Below are positions 40,252-49,529 of a DNA stretch of 64,000 nucleotides, in pieces. Each line of letters starts with the position of its first letter. The first letter of the stretch is position 1. Below the pieces are notes generated by a model. The model ran no database searches. It saw only the letters and a list, made by a program, of their open reading frames with translations, and was not told where the DNA came from. Made by a program: the position numbers and the translations under genes. Source of the stretch: Pseudomonas sp. ICMP22404 (GTDB lineage Bacteria > Pseudomonadota > Gammaproteobacteria > Pseudomonadales > Pseudomonadaceae); assembly GCF_006227205.1 (NCBI RefSeq), contig NZ_VCNG01000004.1:62001-126000 (forward strand). Reading direction: 5' to 3'.

Positions 40252-40492
40252 CTCTTCTCCATAACGCCATGCGAGAGCGGGACCGCCTTCACCGCTTCGC
40301 GCTACGTGGCGTTGCCGGCGCGATCCTGGCTCGATATCACTACGTTCGATTGCCTGCCCCCTTCTGTCAACGTCCGAAACGTTCACCAAGGCTGAGGTAT
40401 TTGAACATTGCCGCGGTCAAGTTCGCGCTCCAAGATCAGGACGGCTTGTAGAGGACTGCTGGTTTGAAAAAGCAAGTGAGGGGATTGGCCCC

Positions 40493-41026
40493 ATGACGCA
40501 TGCAACGCTCTTCTGGGAAGACTTCAAGCCAGGCACCACGTGGACGGCATCACGGCCTGAGGCGATGAGTGAGGAGGAGATCATCGCCTTTGCCCTGGAA
40601 TATGATCCTCTGGACATGCACATTGATCCGGAACAGGCGCGCAACAGTCCTCTCGGTGTTCACTGCGCCAGCGGGATACAAACCTTCGCGATCGTCCAGC
40701 GCCTCATGTGCGAGGTCTTGTACCTGCGTACCCGCGTTGTCGCGGGTGGACAATTCGATAAATTCCGCCTGTTGTCCCCCGTGCTACCGGGGGATGTGAT
40801 CAGCATTGTCGCCAAGGTGCGTACCTCGACGTCCCACCCCCGAAGAAATGACCGAGGCTGGGTCGTCCTGAGGGTTGAAGTTTTTACCGAGCACGCTAGA
40901 AAGGTCCTCACCTACGAGGTCTCGGTGCTGATCATGCGCCGGGGTTCTGACTTGATTGAACCAGATACAAGTCCTGCGCGTTGGACGGCCAGGCCTGATC
41001 TTCAAGCAAGCCTGTCGCAAAAGTGA
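40493..41026 (+). CDS. MaoC-like hotdog-fold dehydratase
   Basis: This is a 177-residue single hotdog protein of the MaoC (R-specific enoyl-CoA hydratase) family. The catalytic pair is probably D38 and H43 in EYDPLDMHIDPEQAR, with GVHCASGIQTFAIVQRL following. It would hydrate an enoyl-CoA made from the acid activated by the ligase. It is divergent from the AraC gene. Its last 25 bases overlap the convergent hydrolase gene. Confidence 0.88.
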   Translation: MTHATLFWEDFKPGTTWTASRPEAMSEEEIIAFALEYDPLDMHIDPEQARNSPLGVHCASGIQTFAIVQRLMCEVLYLRTRVVAGGQFDKFRLLSPVLPGDVISIVAKVRTSTSHPRRNDRGWVVLRVEVFTEHARKVLTYEVSVLIMRRGSDLIEPDTSPARWTARPDLQASLSQK

Positions 41027-41922
41027 GTGGCCAGCCGGTCTGCGGACTGGCGCACCGTGCTGGCTTGATCGTAGAAGTCGTAGTGCCCCCCTTCCAGCCA
41101 AGCCAACGCCTTTGGCCCGGCCAGGCGTTCATAGACCTTGCGGGCCTGATCGGGAAAGGCCGAGCCGTCCGAATGGATGATCAACGCGGGGGCGGTGACG
41201 TGCGCAGCTTGCGCAAGGGGATCGAAGTCCAGCCAAGGCTCCCAGGCCATCACCGCGAACTCATTACGCCAGGCCCGCACCCCGCCGCCACGGGAGGGGT
41301 CCATGTAGTACTCGCTGGGGCTGGTGCTCATGGCGGTCGTGTCGGTGGGGCTGTAGGCGAGAATGGTCTCGATCACCCCCGTTTCCTCATAACGCTTGCG
41401 AGCTTCACGGCCGGCAGCCCTCCGCTGCTCGATAGCCGCTTCGCCGCCAAACATCATGAGCAATAACCCTGGATCAGGAAAATAACCCGCGACAGCGGCC
41501 ACCGCTCCCACACTGGGATCCTTCGCTGCCGCATAGAGGACCGTTCCGCCCGATGTGCAGATGCCCAACAGACCCGTTCCCGCGACGTCTGCGCGCCCCT
41601 TCAGGAAGATGAGCGCGGCGGACAAATCTTCAGTCTTGGATGCCTGGTCCTCGTACTGGCGCTTGGCTCCGCTGCTCTCGCCGTAGTTGCGATAATCCAA
41701 CGCCAGAGTAATGAGGCCACGCCGGGCAAGCTCGCCGGCATAGTTACCCGCCATCTGCTCCTTCACTGAACTCAACGAGCCGCCGACCACGACAGCCGGA
41801 TAACGACATGATGAATCGTAACTCTCAGGAAGGTAAAGGCTCGCAACGACAAACCCGTCTCCGCTTGGGAAGCTTACCTTTTGCGACTTGGGCTGACTGC
41901 GTTCGGTGAGAGTCTGTGACAT
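41002..41922 (-). CDS. Alpha/beta hydrolase with cysteine-containing elbow
   Basis: This is a 306-residue hydrolase related to the YcjY/dienelactone-hydrolase-like group. The nucleophile elbow region reads LLGICTSGGTV near residue 133, where the position of the usual serine is cysteine if GxCxS is the elbow. The C-terminal acid and histidine are in IIHSDGSAFPDQ and EGGHYDFYDQ. ATG 41922, with AGGA six bases upstream, is preferred over TTG 41970. The substrate is unknown. It is divergent from the LysR gene. Confidence 0.83.
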   Translation of the reverse strand: MSQTLTERSQPKSQKVSFPSGDGFVVASLYLPESYDSSCRYPAVVVGGSLSSVKEQMAGNYAGELARRGLITLALDYRNYGESSGAKRQYEDQASKTEDLSAALIFLKGRADVAGTGLLGICTSGGTVLYAAAKDPSVGAVAAVAGYFPDPGLLLMMFGGEAAIEQRRAAGREARKRYEETGVIETILAYSPTDTTAMSTSPSEYYMDPSRGGGVRAWRNEFAVMAWEPWLDFDPLAQAAHVTAPALIIHSDGSAFPDQARKVYERLAGPKALAWLEGGHYDFYDQASTVRQSADRLATHFCDRLA

Positions 41923-42098
41923 GGCATTTCCTACGGTAAAGAGCACGACGGTTGCCCCGACAGCAGGCAAAACGTCAGTCGCGTGATCAGTGAAGGGGAT
42001 GGGTTCGCTTTCATGTCAGTAGCATAAAGGATGTCTTTACTTGCGGATTATTTAATAGTAAGTGTATTTTTTAATGAATTTTTAAGTTGTATTTAATA

Positions 42099-43025
42099 AT
42101 GCGCGCAGACTTCCTTGATGGAATCGTTGTGTTTACCCGTGTTGCGCAAAAGCGCAGCTTTACCGCCGCAGCGCTGGAACTGGGTGTCACACCTGCCGCG
42201 GTAAGCTGGAGCATCAAGCGCCTCGAGGCGCGTGTCGGCATGCCGCTCTTGGCGCGCACGACACGGTCCGTGGGATTGACCGAAGCGGGCAAGGTATTCC
42301 TCGAACAGGTTGAAACCGGCATGGCCCACATCGGAGTGGCGTTTGACGCTGCGCAGCGCTTTGGCCTGCATCCGCGGGGCTTGTTGCGCCTGAGCGTGCC
42401 CTACGTGGCACAGCCCCTGATCGAGCCGATGCTCCCGGGATTTACCGCCGCATACCCCGAAGTGGAGCTGGAACTGGTCTTTGAAGACCGTTACGTCGAT
42501 ATCGTTGCCGAAGGCTATGACGCAGGGATCCGCATCGGCGACATGATCGCCCAGGACATGGTGGGCGTGCGCCTCGGCAGGTCGTCACCCCTGACCGTGG
42601 TCGGGTCGCCCGGATACTTTGCCAAGCGGGGCAAACCACAACATCCCGACCAGCTTGGCGAACATGCCTGCATCAACATCCGCCTGGTCAGCGGCGCCCT
42701 CTATCGATGGGGTTTTGTGGAGCAGGATGCCGAGAGGACACCAAGAGTCTTTGCGATAGACGTGAAGGGGCCGATGATCGTCAACGGCCCCGCGACCAGC
42801 CTGGCTGCGGCAGTGTCCGGAGTTGGATTGGCCTATAACATTTCCAGCAACGTCCAACCTTTGATTGATCAGGGGCTGCTGGAACCTTGTCTGGACACCT
42901 TCATGCCTGAAAGCCCGGGTTTTTTTGCCTATTTTCCCCATCGAAACCAAGTCCTGCCAAAGCTGCGGGCATTCCTCGATTTCTGCAGTGAAAAGAATCG
43001 CGCGGATGCGAGGACCGGGAGCTGA
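42099..43025 (+). CDS. LysR-family transcriptional regulator
   Basis: This 308-residue LysR protein has a winged helix FTAAALELGVTPAAVSWSIKRLEARVGMPLLARTTRSVGLTEAG and a substrate domain with LLRLSVPYVAQPLIEPMLPGF. The start ATG 42099 lies in an AT-rich stretch (42030-42100) that also holds the divergent promoter of the hydrolase gene at 41922. By position it likely controls that hydrolase. An upstream TTG at 42087 is less likely. Confidence 0.9.
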   Translation: MRADFLDGIVVFTRVAQKRSFTAAALELGVTPAAVSWSIKRLEARVGMPLLARTTRSVGLTEAGKVFLEQVETGMAHIGVAFDAAQRFGLHPRGLLRLSVPYVAQPLIEPMLPGFTAAYPEVELELVFEDRYVDIVAEGYDAGIRIGDMIAQDMVGVRLGRSSPLTVVGSPGYFAKRGKPQHPDQLGEHACINIRLVSGALYRWGFVEQDAERTPRVFAIDVKGPMIVNGPATSLAAAVSGVGLAYNISSNVQPLIDQGLLEPCLDTFMPESPGFFAYFPHRNQVLPKLRAFLDFCSEKNRADARTGS

Positions 43026-43230
43026 GCGCTCATCTACGAGCTACGACTGTCCGTACTCGACTGCAGTAAAGCGTCAATGCCCCCAAAGCGCTGGCGATTT
43101 GAAAGGATCGCATTGCCGGACGACACCTGGAACTTCCGTCATGACCGCTTTCGCAATTGTCCCGCCTTAAAATAATGGTGACTGGTCAGCGTACTCTATT
43201 CTTGCATTCACCCTTGCACCGGACACCGCT

Positions 43231-43893
43231 ATGCCCACCCACGAATCAGAGCTCCTTCAAAGCTGGCACCACAACGCCCAGGCCTGGATCGATGCCGTCC
43301 GCACCGGCGCCATCGCCAGCCGGCGCGAAGTGACCGACCAGGCTATCCTGCTGGCAATACTCAGCCGCCAACCCGGGCGCGTGCTCGACCTGGGTTGCGG
43401 TGAAGGCTGGCTATTGCGGGCCCTGGCCGGGCGGGGTATCCAGGCCGTTGGGGTGGATGGCGATGCCACGCTGGTAGAGTCCGCGCGGGCGACCGGCTCT
43501 TCACCCGTGCACCTGGCCAGCTATGAAGCGCTGGTGCAGGCGAAGGTGGATATTGGCAGCGACTACGACCTGATCTGCGCCAACTTTGCTCTGTTGCACC
43601 AGGACATCATCCCCCTGCTCACCGCCATGAAGGCTCTGCTCGTCCCTGGCGGCGCCCTGGTGATCCAGACCTTGCATCCCTGGGTCGCCGCCGCGGGCGA
43701 CTATCAGGATGGTTGGCGGCAGGAACACTTCGAAGGTTTCAAGGGACAGTGGCAGCCCATGCCGTGGTACCTGCGCACCCTGCCCAGCTGGTTCAATGCC
43801 CTGGACATGGCTGGCTTTCGGCTGACGGGCCTGCAGGAACCGCAACACCCGCAGAGCACGGTGCCGCAGTCATTGTTGCTGGTGGCTGAATGA
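43231..43893 (+). CDS. Class I SAM-dependent methyltransferase
   Basis: This 220-residue methyltransferase has motif I VLDLGCGEGWLLRALAGRGIQAVGVD at residues ~51-76 and the post-motif YDLICANFALLHQD near 115. The C-terminal half carries aromatic-rich substrate loops. The substrate cannot be told. It is monocistronic, in a 205-base upstream gap with no visible feature beyond a likely promoter. Confidence 0.88.
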   Translation: MPTHESELLQSWHHNAQAWIDAVRTGAIASRREVTDQAILLAILSRQPGRVLDLGCGEGWLLRALAGRGIQAVGVDGDATLVESARATGSSPVHLASYEALVQAKVDIGSDYDLICANFALLHQDIIPLLTAMKALLVPGGALVIQTLHPWVAAAGDYQDGWRQEHFEGFKGQWQPMPWYLRTLPSWFNALDMAGFRLTGLQEPQHPQSTVPQSLLLVAE

Positions 43894-44077
43894 GAGCCGC
43901 CGATGCGCCGGATGACTTCGGCGCATAATCCTTGCACACTCCCTGCGCGGTGCCAGCCAGTGCAAGCTCTGTCGTACCACAATTCAAGCGCCCGAGGATG
44001 AACATACGTTCATCCCAATCACCGTCAAACGCGTCTACCCTGCGGGTTACAACATAGTGACTACAGGAGTACCCACC

Positions 44078-44236
44078 ATGTTTTCGCACGAAAGCACGCC
44101 GCTGATTTTAATGTTCGTCATCTTGCTGCTGTGCACGCTTGCGGCTGTTCTACACCCGGTTCACGCTCTCTTTGACCGGGTTCGCAAGTGCAGGGAATCA
44201 TCTGCCGAGGTGGAGAAAGAGGTGGACTCGCGCTGA
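44078..44236 (+). CDS. Small single-pass membrane protein, 52 residues
   Basis: An ATG at 44078 preceded by AGGAG opens a 52-codon frame. It encodes one hydrophobic helix (LILMFVILLLCTLAAVL, residues 9-25) and a charged cytoplasmic tail ending EKEVDSR. It is followed 13 bases after the stop by a good terminator. The proper ribosome site, helix and terminator support a real gene. Function unknown. Confidence 0.7.
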   Translation: MFSHESTPLILMFVILLLCTLAAVLHPVHALFDRVRKCRESSAEVEKEVDSR

Positions 44237-44249
44237 ATGTATTCTCTGA

Positions 44250-44276
44250 ACAGCCCGGCGGTGTCCGGGCTTTTTT
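44250..44276 (+). terminator. Rho-independent terminator of the small membrane protein gene
   Basis: The stem agcccgg / ccgggct with loop cggtgt is followed by ttttttg. It also separates this gene from the convergent histidine kinase gene. Confidence 0.88.
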
Positions 44277-44319
44277 GTGCCTGCGCCTCGAATCGCGGTC
44301 ATGGACGACCTGGCTGGAG

Positions 44320-45648
44320 TCAGGCAAGCGGTAACCAGACACACACTTCGAAACCCTCCTGTCGACCTGTCGCAGGGGACACCAATTTCATTCTCCCGTT
44401 GACCCCTTGCACGATGGTTTTCGTAATCGCCAACCCCAACCCTGAACCACTGATTTCACTGTGGCCACGTACAAAGCGCTCTGTAAGACGCTGCAATACC
44501 GACTGCGGCACCGCAGGGCCGCCATTGACCACCCGCAGTAGCGCCTCTTCGGTGAGGCTGATTTCTATCGGTTGATCTGCTGCCCCATACTTGAGCGCAT
44601 TCTCGATCAGGTTGCGCAGGAGGATGCCAAAGGCGTCCGGATCGATGCTTGAGTACACGCTGGCTTGGCCGGGCAAATGCAACTCGATGCGCTGACCATT
44701 GCGCTGGTTCCATTCATCGACCCCATGGGCGAGCAATGGAATCAGGTCCTGAGGTGTTTCGGACAGCAGCCCACCGCCCTCGGCCTTGGCCAGTTGCATG
44801 AGTTTTTCCGAAAGCCGCACCAACTCGCGCAATGCGTTTTCGATCTTCGCCGCTCGTACTCGCAACGGGCCTTCGGGCGCCTCGTGGTGTAGCCGCTGGA
44901 TCTGCGCCAGGGTCGCGGCCAATGGCGTGCGCAGCTCATGGGCGCTGTTGGCGGTAAAGCTGCGTTCGGCTTCCAGGGCCTTGCGCAAACGCTCCAGCAG
45001 ATGGTTGACGGCCTCGGCCAGCGGATCAATTTCTGCCGGCAGGCGGGCCACCTTGATCGGCGATAAATCACCAACGCCTCGCGCCTCGACCGCACGACGA
45101 TACGCCAGCACACTGCGCAGACTAATTCGCACGAACAACCAAGTGCCCAACAGGCTGATGGGAATCAGCGCCAACAGTGGCAACAACAAGGCAAACAGAG
45201 CTTCTCGCGCGGCTTCGCGGCGATGCCCCAGCGGCTCGGCGACTTCAATGAACAGCGTTCCGCGCAATGCGCTGGCGCCATACAAGCGGTACTTTCCAGA
45301 GGTGGAAAAACCCTCAATCGGTTGTTGATTGAAGATCTTCGGGTTGGCATCGTGGGACTGCATCAGGATCTGGCCGCTGGCATCTCGCACCAGGTACGTC
45401 AGGTATTCCTTATGCATTTTCAACGTCGCAACGTGCTGAGCCTCACGGGGCCCCTCACGGTTGCTGATTTCCAACACGGCCAGCGGCAAGATGCGTTGCG
45501 CGGTCTCTTCCAGTGCGCTGTCGAACGCCTCGTTCAACTCATGTTGCACCACCAGCCAGGCACCAACTGTCGCACCCAGCCACAGCAAGGTCATGCCCAG
45601 GGTCAGTCCCAGGCCGAGGCGTTTTTGCAGGCTCGAAGAAGGCTTCAT
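44320..45648 (-). CDS. Sensor histidine kinase
   Basis: This is a 442-residue membrane sensor kinase of the QseC/TctE type. Helix 1 is at residues ~13-35, a periplasmic sensor part spans ~36-155, and helix 2 is ~152-175. A HAMP-like part follows, then the H-box FTANSAHELRTPLAAT with phosphorylated H237, the N-box LRNLIENALKYGA near 345 and the G-box GSGLGLAITK near 400. It overlaps the response regulator stop by 4 bases, so they form one operon divergent from the PepSY/DUF2271/ApbE genes. Confidence 0.93.
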   Translation of the reverse strand: MKPSSSLQKRLGLGLTLGMTLLWLGATVGAWLVVQHELNEAFDSALEETAQRILPLAVLEISNREGPREAQHVATLKMHKEYLTYLVRDASGQILMQSHDANPKIFNQQPIEGFSTSGKYRLYGASALRGTLFIEVAEPLGHRREAAREALFALLLPLLALIPISLLGTWLFVRISLRSVLAYRRAVEARGVGDLSPIKVARLPAEIDPLAEAVNHLLERLRKALEAERSFTANSAHELRTPLAATLAQIQRLHHEAPEGPLRVRAAKIENALRELVRLSEKLMQLAKAEGGGLLSETPQDLIPLLAHGVDEWNQRNGQRIELHLPGQASVYSSIDPDAFGILLRNLIENALKYGAADQPIEISLTEEALLRVVNGGPAVPQSVLQRLTERFVRGHSEISGSGLGLAITKTIVQGVNGRMKLVSPATGRQEGFEVCVWLPLA

Positions 45649-46304
45649 CCGGCCATCAACCGGTAGCCCATGCCACGCACGGTTTCAATCAGCTCGCGTC
45701 CGAGTTTCTTACGCAGACGACTGATGTAGACCTCGATGGTGTTGCTTTCGATTTCGGCACCGAAGGCATACAGCCGTTCTTCCAACTGCGACTTGGACAA
45801 CAACGCGCTGGGACGCTGCACGAACGCTTCGAACAGCGCCCATTCGCGGGCCGTCAGGTCCACAATGGTACCGTCACGCTGCACAGTGCGGGCGCTCATG
45901 TCCACCTGCAGGTTACCGAGCCTGATCTGCGGGTTGGGGTTGCCGCTGTAACGTCGGGCCACCGCGGCGACACGGGCAGAGAGCTCGGACAGGTCGAACG
46001 GTTTGACCAGATAATCATCAGCCCCGGCATTGAGGCCGGCAATGCGGTCGGAAATCTGATCCTGGGCCGTCAGGATAATCACCGGGGTCACATTCCCCGC
46101 CGTGCGCTGCTGACGCAGAAAATCCAGCCCGCGACCGTCCGGCAGCATCAAGTCCAGCAGAATCAGGTCGTATGGTGTGGTGCGTACGCTGTCGCGCGCA
46201 TGGTCCAGACGCTGCACCCAATCCACAGCGTGACCGTCATCCGCGATCTGCTCGCGCACCGCGTCCCCCAACCCAAGGGCGTCCTCGACCAATAGAACCC
46301 GCAT
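45645..46304 (-). CDS. OmpR-family response regulator
   Basis: This is a 219-residue regulator with a receiver domain (phosphoacceptor D51 in LILLDLMLPDGRG, lysine in DDYLVKPFDLSEL) and a C-terminal winged helix (SNTIEVYISRLRKKL, VRGMGYRLM). ATG 46304 (MRVLLVED) was chosen over a codon at 46337. It is the first gene of the two-component operon. The 132-base divergent gap to the PepSY gene is the likely binding region, so control of the flavin/PepSY cluster is probable. Confidence 0.93.
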   Translation of the reverse strand: MRVLLVEDALGLGDAVREQIADDGHAVDWVQRLDHARDSVRTTPYDLILLDLMLPDGRGLDFLRQQRTAGNVTPVIILTAQDQISDRIAGLNAGADDYLVKPFDLSELSARVAAVARRYSGNPNPQIRLGNLQVDMSARTVQRDGTIVDLTAREWALFEAFVQRPSALLSKSQLEERLYAFGAEIESNTIEVYISRLRKKLGRELIETVRGMGYRLMAG

Positions 46305-46436
46305 CTGGCAACTCCTGTGGTGGTTGTCGTGCCGCACCTTAATCGCCTTACCTGACGTGAATCTGAAGATTCAGCTGATTGTCAGGAATGCACTCTAGGG
46401 TATGCGACAGACGCCGACCGCGGCAGGAGACAGATC

Positions 46437-46760
46437 ATGAAGTCAGGTTTTATTCCCCATGCAACCCTTTTGAGCCTGCTGCTCAGCGGTCACGTCCTGG
46501 CCGACGAAGACTGCACCGACCCGGTGAGCGACTGGCAACCCCGTGAAACCTTGCGTCTGCAAGTCGAGCGGCAATACGGCTGGAACGTGCAACGCATCAA
46601 GGTTGACGACGGCTGTTACGAGCTCAAGGGGTTGGATCGAAAAGGCAACGCCATCGAAGCCAGCTACTCACCGGCCTCGCTGCGCCTGCGCACCCTAGAG
46701 ATCCATTTCCGCGACGATGGCGATGCCAACGACTACCTCCGCAGCCCGATCACCGAATGA
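46437..46760 (+). CDS. Periplasmic PepSY-domain protein
   Basis: This is a 107-residue exported protein. The signal peptide ends near GHVLA-DE (residue ~22) and is followed by a PepSY-like domain with LRLQVERQYGWNVQRIKVDDGCYELKGLDRKGN. Two cysteines (CTDP and GCYEL) could form a disulfide. Small PepSY proteins often sit next to two-component systems, as here, and may bind the sensor's periplasmic part. It is the first gene of the divergent cluster. Confidence 0.82.
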   Translation: MKSGFIPHATLLSLLLSGHVLADEDCTDPVSDWQPRETLRLQVERQYGWNVQRIKVDDGCYELKGLDRKGNAIEASYSPASLRLRTLEIHFRDDGDANDYLRSPITE

Positions 46761-46852
46761 CGCCTCACCTCTCGATGAGTTTTTCCTGCGCTTCAGGTTG
46801 CTGTCAGCAAGCAGGTCCAGGCTCTCGACCTAACGATCAGAAGGAGACACTC

Positions 46853-47323
46853 ATGAAGAAGATCATCGCAGCCACCTGCCTCGCCGGCACCATTGCCCTG
46901 CCGGGATTGGCCCATGCCCGTGAAGTGACGCTGACCACCCAGCTCAAGGACTACAGCGGCAATGATGCCTACCTGGCGATCTACGTGACCGACGCCAATG
47001 GCCAATACCAGAAAACCCTCTGGGTGGCCGGCAAGAAGGCCAAGTACTACAAGCACCTGGGAGACTGGGCCCGTGGTAGCGGAATGAACCGCACCGAGTT
47101 TGATGGGATCAGCGGTGCCAGCGTCGGCAGTGGGCGCACGCTCAAAGTCAGCGTCGAGCTGGCAGATACCCTGATCGATGCCGGGTATCAGATCCGCATC
47201 GACAGTGCCGTAGAGGACAAACGTGACGCCCGCGCCGATGTCAGCGTGCCGCTCACGTCCAAGGGCGCGGGCCAGCCAGTGGCCGGCAGCACCTATGTCG
47301 AGTCGTTTACTTACGATCTGTAG
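46853..47323 (+). CDS. DUF2271 exported protein
   Basis: This is a 156-residue protein with a clear signal peptide (MKKIIAATCLAGTIALPGLAHA) and a DUF2271 domain. The family's KYYKHLGDWARGSG segment is visible near residue 65. The function of DUF2271 is not known; it commonly lies beside PepSY reductases and ApbE, as here. ATG 46853 follows AAGGAG. The next gene starts 25 bases after the stop. Confidence 0.87.
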   Translation: MKKIIAATCLAGTIALPGLAHAREVTLTTQLKDYSGNDAYLAIYVTDANGQYQKTLWVAGKKAKYYKHLGDWARGSGMNRTEFDGISGASVGSGRTLKVSVELADTLIDAGYQIRIDSAVEDKRDARADVSVPLTSKGAGQPVAGSTYVESFTYDL

Positions 47324-47348
47324 CACCTGCCCTTTCCGGAGGCTGAAC

Positions 47349-49529
47349 ATGCTTCGCCAGTCCCATTCCCTGCCCGGTCTGATCGCGGCCCTGTTGGTCA
47401 TGCTGTTGGCCATCAGCGGCGCGATCCTGTCGGTCGACCCGGCGCTGGAACGCTTGCACAGTACCACCACCGCGACCGGACAACTCAACGTCGGCCAACT
47501 GGCCGGACGTGTTGCCAATCACTTCCCGGGCGTAGAGCAGATCCAGCGTACAGCGTCCGGGACAGTCATCGTCTACTACAACCGGAACGGTCAGGCCGGG
47601 GCTGAAACGGTCGATCCGCTGACCGGCGAAGGCCTGGCACCCTATGCACCCTCCGCGTTCACGCGCTGGGTGAAAGAGCTGCACCGCTCGATGTTCCTCG
47701 GCTCGCCAGGCCACGGGGTGTCGGGGGTCGGCGCGCTGTTCATGCTGATGCTGTCGGTGTCTGGCGCGCTATTGCTCGCCCGACGCCTGGGGGGTTGGCA
47801 CAACGTGCTGCGGCCACTGCGGGGCACCTTCAGCCAGCGCTGGCATGCTGAGGTCGGCCGACTGGCCTTGCTCGGGCTGCTGCTGTCGGCGTTGAGCGGG
47901 CTCTATATGTCTGCCACCACCTTCGGCTTTATCGCTGACGGCAGTCAGAGTGAGCCCGCCTTCCCCGCCCACGTCAGTAACGGCCCGGCCTTGCCGGTGG
48001 CGAGCCTTCAAGCCTTGCAGGCCACCGACCTCAATGAGCTGCGCGAACTGGTCTACCCCAGCCCCGGCAACCCGAAGGATGTGTTTTCCTTGCGCACGAT
48101 CCAGGGCGACGGCTACGTGGATCAGGTCAGCGGTGCCTTGCTGTCCTATCAGCCCCACGACTCGATGCATCATCTTTATGAATTGATTTACCAGATGCAC
48201 ACCGGCGAGGGCCTGTGGTGGCTGGGCCTACCCCTGGGACTCTGCGCCCTCTGCGTACCGTTGATGAGCGTGACCGGCATCCTGTTGTGGTGGCGCCGCC
48301 GCAAGGCTGGCCCGAAGATCCGCCACAACACCCCTGCCCACTCTGCCGACAGCGTGATTCTGGTGGGCAGTGAAAACAACAGCACCTGGGGCTTTGCCAA
48401 CACCTTGCACGACGCCTTGCACCTGGCCGGACACCGGGTGCATAGCGCGACCATGAATCAGTACGCCAACGGCTACAGCAACGCCCAGCGGGTGCTCATC
48501 CTGACGGCGACCCACGGTGACGGCGACGCGCCAGCCTCGGCCTCGCAGTTCCTGGCGCGGCTGGCCAAAGCCGGTCTCAAGCCCGGACTGCCCTTTGCTG
48601 TGCTGGGCTTCGGTGATCGGCAGTTCCCGCAGTTCTGCCAGTTCGCCCATCAGGTGCACGACGCCATGTTGCAAGACGGTGGCGCGCCGTTACTGGGGTT
48701 GGAAACCGTCAACCGCCAGTCCTCTCAGGAATTTACGCGCTGGGGCCACGCGCTGGGCGAAGTGCTCCAGCATGACCTGGCACTGATCCATGCCCCGCAG
48801 CGGCCACAGACTCACCCATTGCAGCTGACCGAGCGCATTGTCTACGGCGAACAGGTGAACGCCCCCACCCACGTCTTGCGCTTCAAAGCGTCCAGCGAAT
48901 TGCCGGACTTCCTGGCCGGTGACTTGGTCGCGATAGTGCCCCCGGGCAGCCAGACCCCGCGTTTCTATTCACTGGCCAGCGGCTCGCAGGACGGCGTGCT
49001 GGAAATCTGCGTGCGCAAACACAACGGTGGCGTGTGCTCGGAGTTTCTTCACGGCCTGGACATTGGTGCGTCGATCGAAGCGTTTATCCAGCCAAACCCG
49101 CAATTTCGTCCGGCGTCGGGCACGCACCCGGTGATCCTGATCGGCGCCGGTACCGGCATCGGCCCCTTGGCCGGTTTCATCCGCAACAACACGGCCCGCC
49201 ACCCGATGCATTTGTATTGGGGTGGACGCAACCCGGCCTCGGACTTTCTCTATGAGCCGCAGCTCAACCAGTACCTGGCCGACCGCCGCCTGACGGCACT
49301 GCGCGCCGCCTTTTCTCAGGTTCAGGACCGCAGCTACGTGCAAGACCGACTGATCAGCGATGCCCTGGCCCTGCGTCGACTGATTGAGAAAGGCGCCCAG
49401 GTGCTGGTGTGTGGCAGCCGCGAGATGGCCAAAGGCGTGATGCAAGCCCTCGATGAAGTATTGGCGCCTCTCAATCTGGATGTTCTGACCCTCAAGGCAC
49501 AAGGACGCTACCGTGAAGACGTCTACTGA
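47349..49529 (+). CDS. PepSY-flavodoxin-NADPH reductase fusion, membrane flavoprotein
   Basis: This is a 726-residue multidomain protein. The N-terminal PepSY_TM part (~1-325) has four hydrophobic helices. A flavodoxin-like FMN domain (~338-480) has VGSENNSTWGFA and LTATHGDGDAPASA. A cytochrome P450/sulfite-reductase-like FAD/NADPH part (~500-726) has RFYSLASGSQDG, ICVRKHNGGVCSEFL, LIGAGTGIGPLAGFIR and a VLVCGSREMAKGV tail. It probably moves electrons from NAD(P)H across or to the outer face of the inner membrane, for example to ferric siderophores. It overlaps apbE by 17 bases. Confidence 0.87.
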   Translation: MLRQSHSLPGLIAALLVMLLAISGAILSVDPALERLHSTTTATGQLNVGQLAGRVANHFPGVEQIQRTASGTVIVYYNRNGQAGAETVDPLTGEGLAPYAPSAFTRWVKELHRSMFLGSPGHGVSGVGALFMLMLSVSGALLLARRLGGWHNVLRPLRGTFSQRWHAEVGRLALLGLLLSALSGLYMSATTFGFIADGSQSEPAFPAHVSNGPALPVASLQALQATDLNELRELVYPSPGNPKDVFSLRTIQGDGYVDQVSGALLSYQPHDSMHHLYELIYQMHTGEGLWWLGLPLGLCALCVPLMSVTGILLWWRRRKAGPKIRHNTPAHSADSVILVGSENNSTWGFANTLHDALHLAGHRVHSATMNQYANGYSNAQRVLILTATHGDGDAPASASQFLARLAKAGLKPGLPFAVLGFGDRQFPQFCQFAHQVHDAMLQDGGAPLLGLETVNRQSSQEFTRWGHALGEVLQHDLALIHAPQRPQTHPLQLTERIVYGEQVNAPTHVLRFKASSELPDFLAGDLVAIVPPGSQTPRFYSLASGSQDGVLEICVRKHNGGVCSEFLHGLDIGASIEAFIQPNPQFRPASGTHPVILIGAGTGIGPLAGFIRNNTARHPMHLYWGGRNPASDFLYEPQLNQYLADRRLTALRAAFSQVQDRSYVQDRLISDALALRRLIEKGAQVLVCGSREMAKGVMQALDEVLAPLNLDVLTLKAQGRYREDVY

